Source of the DNA: Xanthomonas euvesicatoria pv. euvesicatoria | Lineage (GTDB): Bacteria > Pseudomonadota > Gammaproteobacteria > Xanthomonadales > Xanthomonadaceae | Assembly: GCF_020880415.1 (NCBI RefSeq) | Contig: NZ_JAJIUJ010000105.1 | Span: 62,001 to 126,000 of the forward strand | Length of the DNA: 64,000 nt | Direction of reading: 5' to 3' | In this document: one piece after another, positions 61,687 through 64,000 of the stretch | Position numbering within the stretch: the first letter of the stretch is position 1 | Layout of the letters: each line of letters begins with the position of its first letter | Made by a program: the position numbers and the translations under genes | The notes under the pieces: generated by a model | The model's input: the letters and a program-made list of their open reading frames with translations, nothing else | Databases searched by the model: none | What the model was told of the DNA's origin: nothing

Positions 61687-62538
61687 ATGAGCAACGGCAA
61701 TGGCGTAACGGCAACCCTGTCCGACGCCGTCGATAGCGTAAAAAGCACCGCCACCGAATTGACCGAGACCATCGCCAGCACCGCCAGCGAGGCGGTCGCC
61801 AGCGTGCAGGAGGCCGCAGGCACGGCGGTGGAAGAGGTCAAGACGCAGGTGGCCAAAGCGCGCAAGGCGGTGGTCAAGGTCGAAAAGAAGGTGGCCAAGA
61901 ACGCCGGCACTGCGGCCACCGCAGTGAAACGCAGCGTGGCCAAGACCAAACGCTCGCTGGCGGCCACCAAGGACGCTGCCAAGGACAAGCTGGTCGCCAC
62001 CACGGAAGCCGCCAAGCAGAAGCTCACCGCCACCAAGGACGCGGCCAAGCAAACGTTGACCTCGACCACGCAGGCCGCCAAGCAGAAGTTGAGCAGCACC
62101 AGTGCCGCGGCCAGGAAGAAGATTACCGACACCAAGGCCACTACCAGGCGCAAGCTGGAAACCGCCAAGGCCAATGCCAAGGCCGAAGCGGCCGCATTGA
62201 GTGCCAAGACGGCTGCCAAGAGCGCCGCACGCAAGACCGCCGTCGCAACGGTGAACGCACGCACGGCGGCGAAGAAGGCAGCGAAGAAGGCAGTGGCCAA
62301 GCCGGCGGCAGCGACGAAGACGTTGCTCAAGCCTGCAGCGAAGAAGGCGCCGGTCGCCAAGCAAACCGCGACCAGGCAGGCCGCAGTGAAGAAAGCCCCG
62401 CTCAAGAAGGCCGTGACCAAGACCGCGCTGAGGAAAGCCGCCAAGGTGACCAAGACCCCGGCCACGCGTGCCGTGGCAAAGACCACCGCCGCGCGCAAGG
62501 CAGTGGGCAAGAAAGCGGCAAAGCGCGTCACGCGCTGA
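61687..62538 (+). CDS. Histone H1-like / LEA-like lysine-alanine-rich protein
   Basis: A 283-residue very basic protein starting at ATG 61687 with GGAGGG just ahead. It is built of lysine/alanine/threonine repeats. An 11-residue-type helical repeat with the frame AAKQKLTATKD recurs at about residues 94-160, and the C-terminal half is a KAAKKA/TARKA-type tail like eukaryotic H1 and AlgP of Pseudomonas. It may bind DNA, or behave as a desiccation-type LEA protein in its N-terminal part. A perfect intrinsic terminator follows at 62642-62674. Confidence 0.85.
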   Translation: MSNGNGVTATLSDAVDSVKSTATELTETIASTASEAVASVQEAAGTAVEEVKTQVAKARKAVVKVEKKVAKNAGTAATAVKRSVAKTKRSLAATKDAAKDKLVATTEAAKQKLTATKDAAKQTLTSTTQAAKQKLSSTSAAARKKITDTKATTRRKLETAKANAKAEAAALSAKTAAKSAARKTAVATVNARTAAKKAAKKAVAKPAAATKTLLKPAAKKAPVAKQTATRQAAVKKAPLKKAVTKTALRKAAKVTKTPATRAVAKTTAARKAVGKKAAKRVTR

Positions 62539-62641
62539 GGTTGTCACGCTGCGGCGCAGGGTGCGATGTGCGGGTCGCCAGGTAGCCTGGAAGGCGTGCA
62601 ACGCACGCGATAGGTGTCACTGACCCTGTGCAATGGTGAAG

Positions 62642-62674
62642 ACGCCGGCGCTGTTCCATAGCGTCGGCGTTTTT
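62642..62674 (+). terminator. Intrinsic terminator after the histone-like gene
   Basis: ACGCCGGCGCT (62642-62652) and AGCGTCGGCGT (62660-62670) form an 11-bp stem with one G-T pair and a seven-base loop, followed by a run of T to 62674. A good rho-independent terminator about 100 bases after the gene. Confidence 0.88.
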
Positions 62675-62816
62675 GTTGCAGCGGCTTTGGCCAGCGCTCC
62701 CCGCCTGCAGCCAACACCCTGATGACCCTGCACTGCGCGGGAGGATTGCCCGAACGTATCGCGTGCGTGCACTCCGATACGCACAGGCATCGCGCATGCA
62801 ATAAAAGGAGCAGGGC

Positions 62817-63479
62817 CTAGCGCATGCCATCGACCAACTGTTGCGCACCCAGGCCGATCCCTGCCTTGGCCGCGTCATAAGCACCAAGGCTGGCCTTGAT
62901 GTTCATTGCGTTGGGGTACTGCTTTTCGACATAGGCCGCCAGCAGGCGATCGCTTGACGCGTCGAAGATTTCCACCGCATAGCTGACCGAGCCGGAGAAT
63001 GCGCCCTCCTTGCCACGCGCGGCCTGCACGGCATTGTAGGCGCCGCCTCCGATATCGACCTTCATGAAGGTGCCGAGCACCCGCTTGCTGGGTTTGGCGC
63101 CGGTCAAGGTGAGCCGCACACGCAAGGTGTCGGGCCCGATGGCGGTGGTGGGCTGCCAGCGCTGGCCAATCGCGTCGCCGAACTCGCGTTGCATGAGATC
63201 GGCGAGCATGCGTTTGTCCTGCTCGGGTACCCCTTCGAATTGCGCGTCCGCGCCGCGGTAAATGCTCACCGGCTCGACCAATGCGGTGCGATACCGCGAC
63301 CAATCGACCTGGCCGTGATACGCGTACGGCATGCGGCCGCCGCGGCTGCCATCGTGGGGGCGCAGGTAGCTCGAAGATGGCAGTTGGCGATAGGGCGTGG
63401 GGCGGGTGCTGGCGCAGCCGATCAGGCTGACGCTGACGACGGCGAGTGCGCAGTATCGAACGAAGCAAGAAGTCGACAT
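62817..63479 (-). CDS. DUF3313-type lipoprotein
   Basis: A 220-residue protein starting at 63479. The signal MSTSCFVRYCALAVVSVSLIGCA carries a lipobox (SLIGC, cysteine about residue 22). The mature protein has the conserved alternation of the DUF3313 family: YRTALVEPVSIYRG (about 63-76), DTLRVRLTLTGAKPSKR (about 117-133) and a late segment SVSYAVEIFDASSDRLLAAYV. It is probably anchored in the outer membrane. Monocistronic. Function unknown. Confidence 0.85.
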   Translation of the reverse strand: MSTSCFVRYCALAVVSVSLIGCASTRPTPYRQLPSSSYLRPHDGSRGGRMPYAYHGQVDWSRYRTALVEPVSIYRGADAQFEGVPEQDKRMLADLMQREFGDAIGQRWQPTTAIGPDTLRVRLTLTGAKPSKRVLGTFMKVDIGGGAYNAVQAARGKEGAFSGSVSYAVEIFDASSDRLLAAYVEKQYPNAMNIKASLGAYDAAKAGIGLGAQQLVDGMR

Positions 63480-63543
63480 GGAGAACTACCTGGTGGAAGA
63501 AGGCGAGTGGGCGCAGTTCCAGCGCGCTGGCGTGACCTGATGT

Positions 63544-63834
63544 TCAGTGCAGTAGAACGCTGGCAGCGGCCAAGGCCAGAACGGCCGTTGCGGCAGTGAA
63601 CAACACGCCGCGCCTGGCCAGGTGCTGCAGGCGGCGGGCAGCGCGCGCGCTGCGGATATCCGGCAACGCGCACCAGATGTCGCGGTTGCGCGTGCCGGCA
63701 GAGCCGCAGCGAAATTCCGGCGCGAGAGGCCGTGGCAGCGGATGCGCAGCGACGGGGTCGTTGGCAGCGCACTGCCCGACCGGCAGCGACGGCGCGGTGG
63801 GGAAGTGTTGCGTGAAACGGATCGAATGAGGCAT
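63544..63834 (-). CDS. Small protein with C-terminal membrane segment (doubtful)
   Basis: A frame of about 96 residues starting at ATG 63834 with AAGGATG about 10 bases before. The only hydrophobic segment is at the end (LFTAATAVLALAAASVLLH), suggesting a tail-anchored protein. The rest is arginine-rich and low in similarity to known proteins, so it could be a chance frame. Confidence 0.4.
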   Translation of the reverse strand: MPHSIRFTQHFPTAPSLPVGQCAANDPVAAHPLPRPLAPEFRCGSAGTRNRDIWCALPDIRSARAARRLQHLARRGVLFTAATAVLALAAASVLLH

Positions 63835-64000
63835 CACCAGGCATCCTTGATGCGTGCGGTGAGTGCACTGTAGGCAAGCGATTTTGGGAACTTATTGGAT
63901 CAACGCGACGAACGCACCGCTTGGCGAAAGCGCGACATTTCTTTGCAGCACGCAATGGTGTCGGCATTAGAGCGACCACCAAAATGTAGCGAGCAGGTGG

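Noticed and set aside
61459-62601. A 380-residue glycine/leucine-rich minus-strand frame opposite the histone-like gene
   Set aside because: Its repetitiveness simply mirrors the lysine-alanine repeats of the plus-strand gene.

Overview
The window is a high-GC, gene-dense chromosomal segment that reads as a Xanthomonas-type gammaproteobacterium. The grounds are the HemB metal-site type, the katB-ankB pair, a phoP-phoQ-like two-component pair followed by DUF1800/DUF1501 genes, the BirA-CoaX-SPOR block, and intergenic palindromes of the kind scattered through Xanthomonas genomes. Species is not resolved. No prophage, insertion sequence, CRISPR array or integrase was seen; nearly everything looks like core chromosome.

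Layout. 1-11.3 kb: end of a Coa1-like gene, an exported DUF885 protein, a lipoprotein, hemB (haem synthesis), a secreted nuclease, a large membrane diflavin reductase with a Fur-box-like promoter, a beta-propeller protein, then aroE with two tiny membrane-protein genes. 11.3-17 kb: dinG-like helicase and the periplasmic catalase/ankyrin pair katB-ankB. 17-25.5 kb: dusA, a PepSY-like exported protein directly upstream of phoP-phoQ, an exported DUF1800/DUF1501 pair, and mtfA. 25.5-29.5 kb: birA-coaX-SPOR protein, tRNA-Thr(TGT), tmk. 30-32.4 kb: a leftward operon of two Roadblock/LC7-type proteins, an unrecognised 305-aa protein and an MglA-like P-loop protein. 32.7-43 kb: arginase, two entericidins, CsbD, trpS with a C-terminal extension, an MBL-fold protein, an M28 peptidase, a Rap1a/Tai-like protein, two EamA-type transporters and a lipoprotein hydrolase. 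43-50.4 kb: a MacAB-like exporter (adaptor, ATPase, two permeases) divergent from a DesK/DesR-like two-component system. 50.5-54.7 kb: a ThuA-like protein and a divergent stress module in which a catalase-family peroxidase plus cytochrome b561 faces an ECF sigma/anti-sigma pair. 54.7-64 kb: M17 aminopeptidase, HAD phosphatase, AI-2E-family protein, a yqjD/yqjE-type operon, a Do-like protease, a histone H1-like protein and a DUF3313 lipoprotein.

How parts work together. Several loci deal with redox and envelope stress: KatB-AnkB, the ECF-controlled peroxidase/cytochrome b561 module, the DegP-like protease, the YqjD/E proteins and the ferric-type reductase. The clearest regulatory find is at the ECF locus: both divergent transcripts are preceded by the same two-block motif, GGGAATAA and CGTCT(A/C), with exactly 14 bases between the blocks on each strand. 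This suggests one sigma factor drives its own operon and the peroxidase operon. The least understood locus is the Roadblock/GTPase operon, a small signalling cassette resembling MglA/MglB or the actinobacterial conservons and carrying one protein I could not identify.
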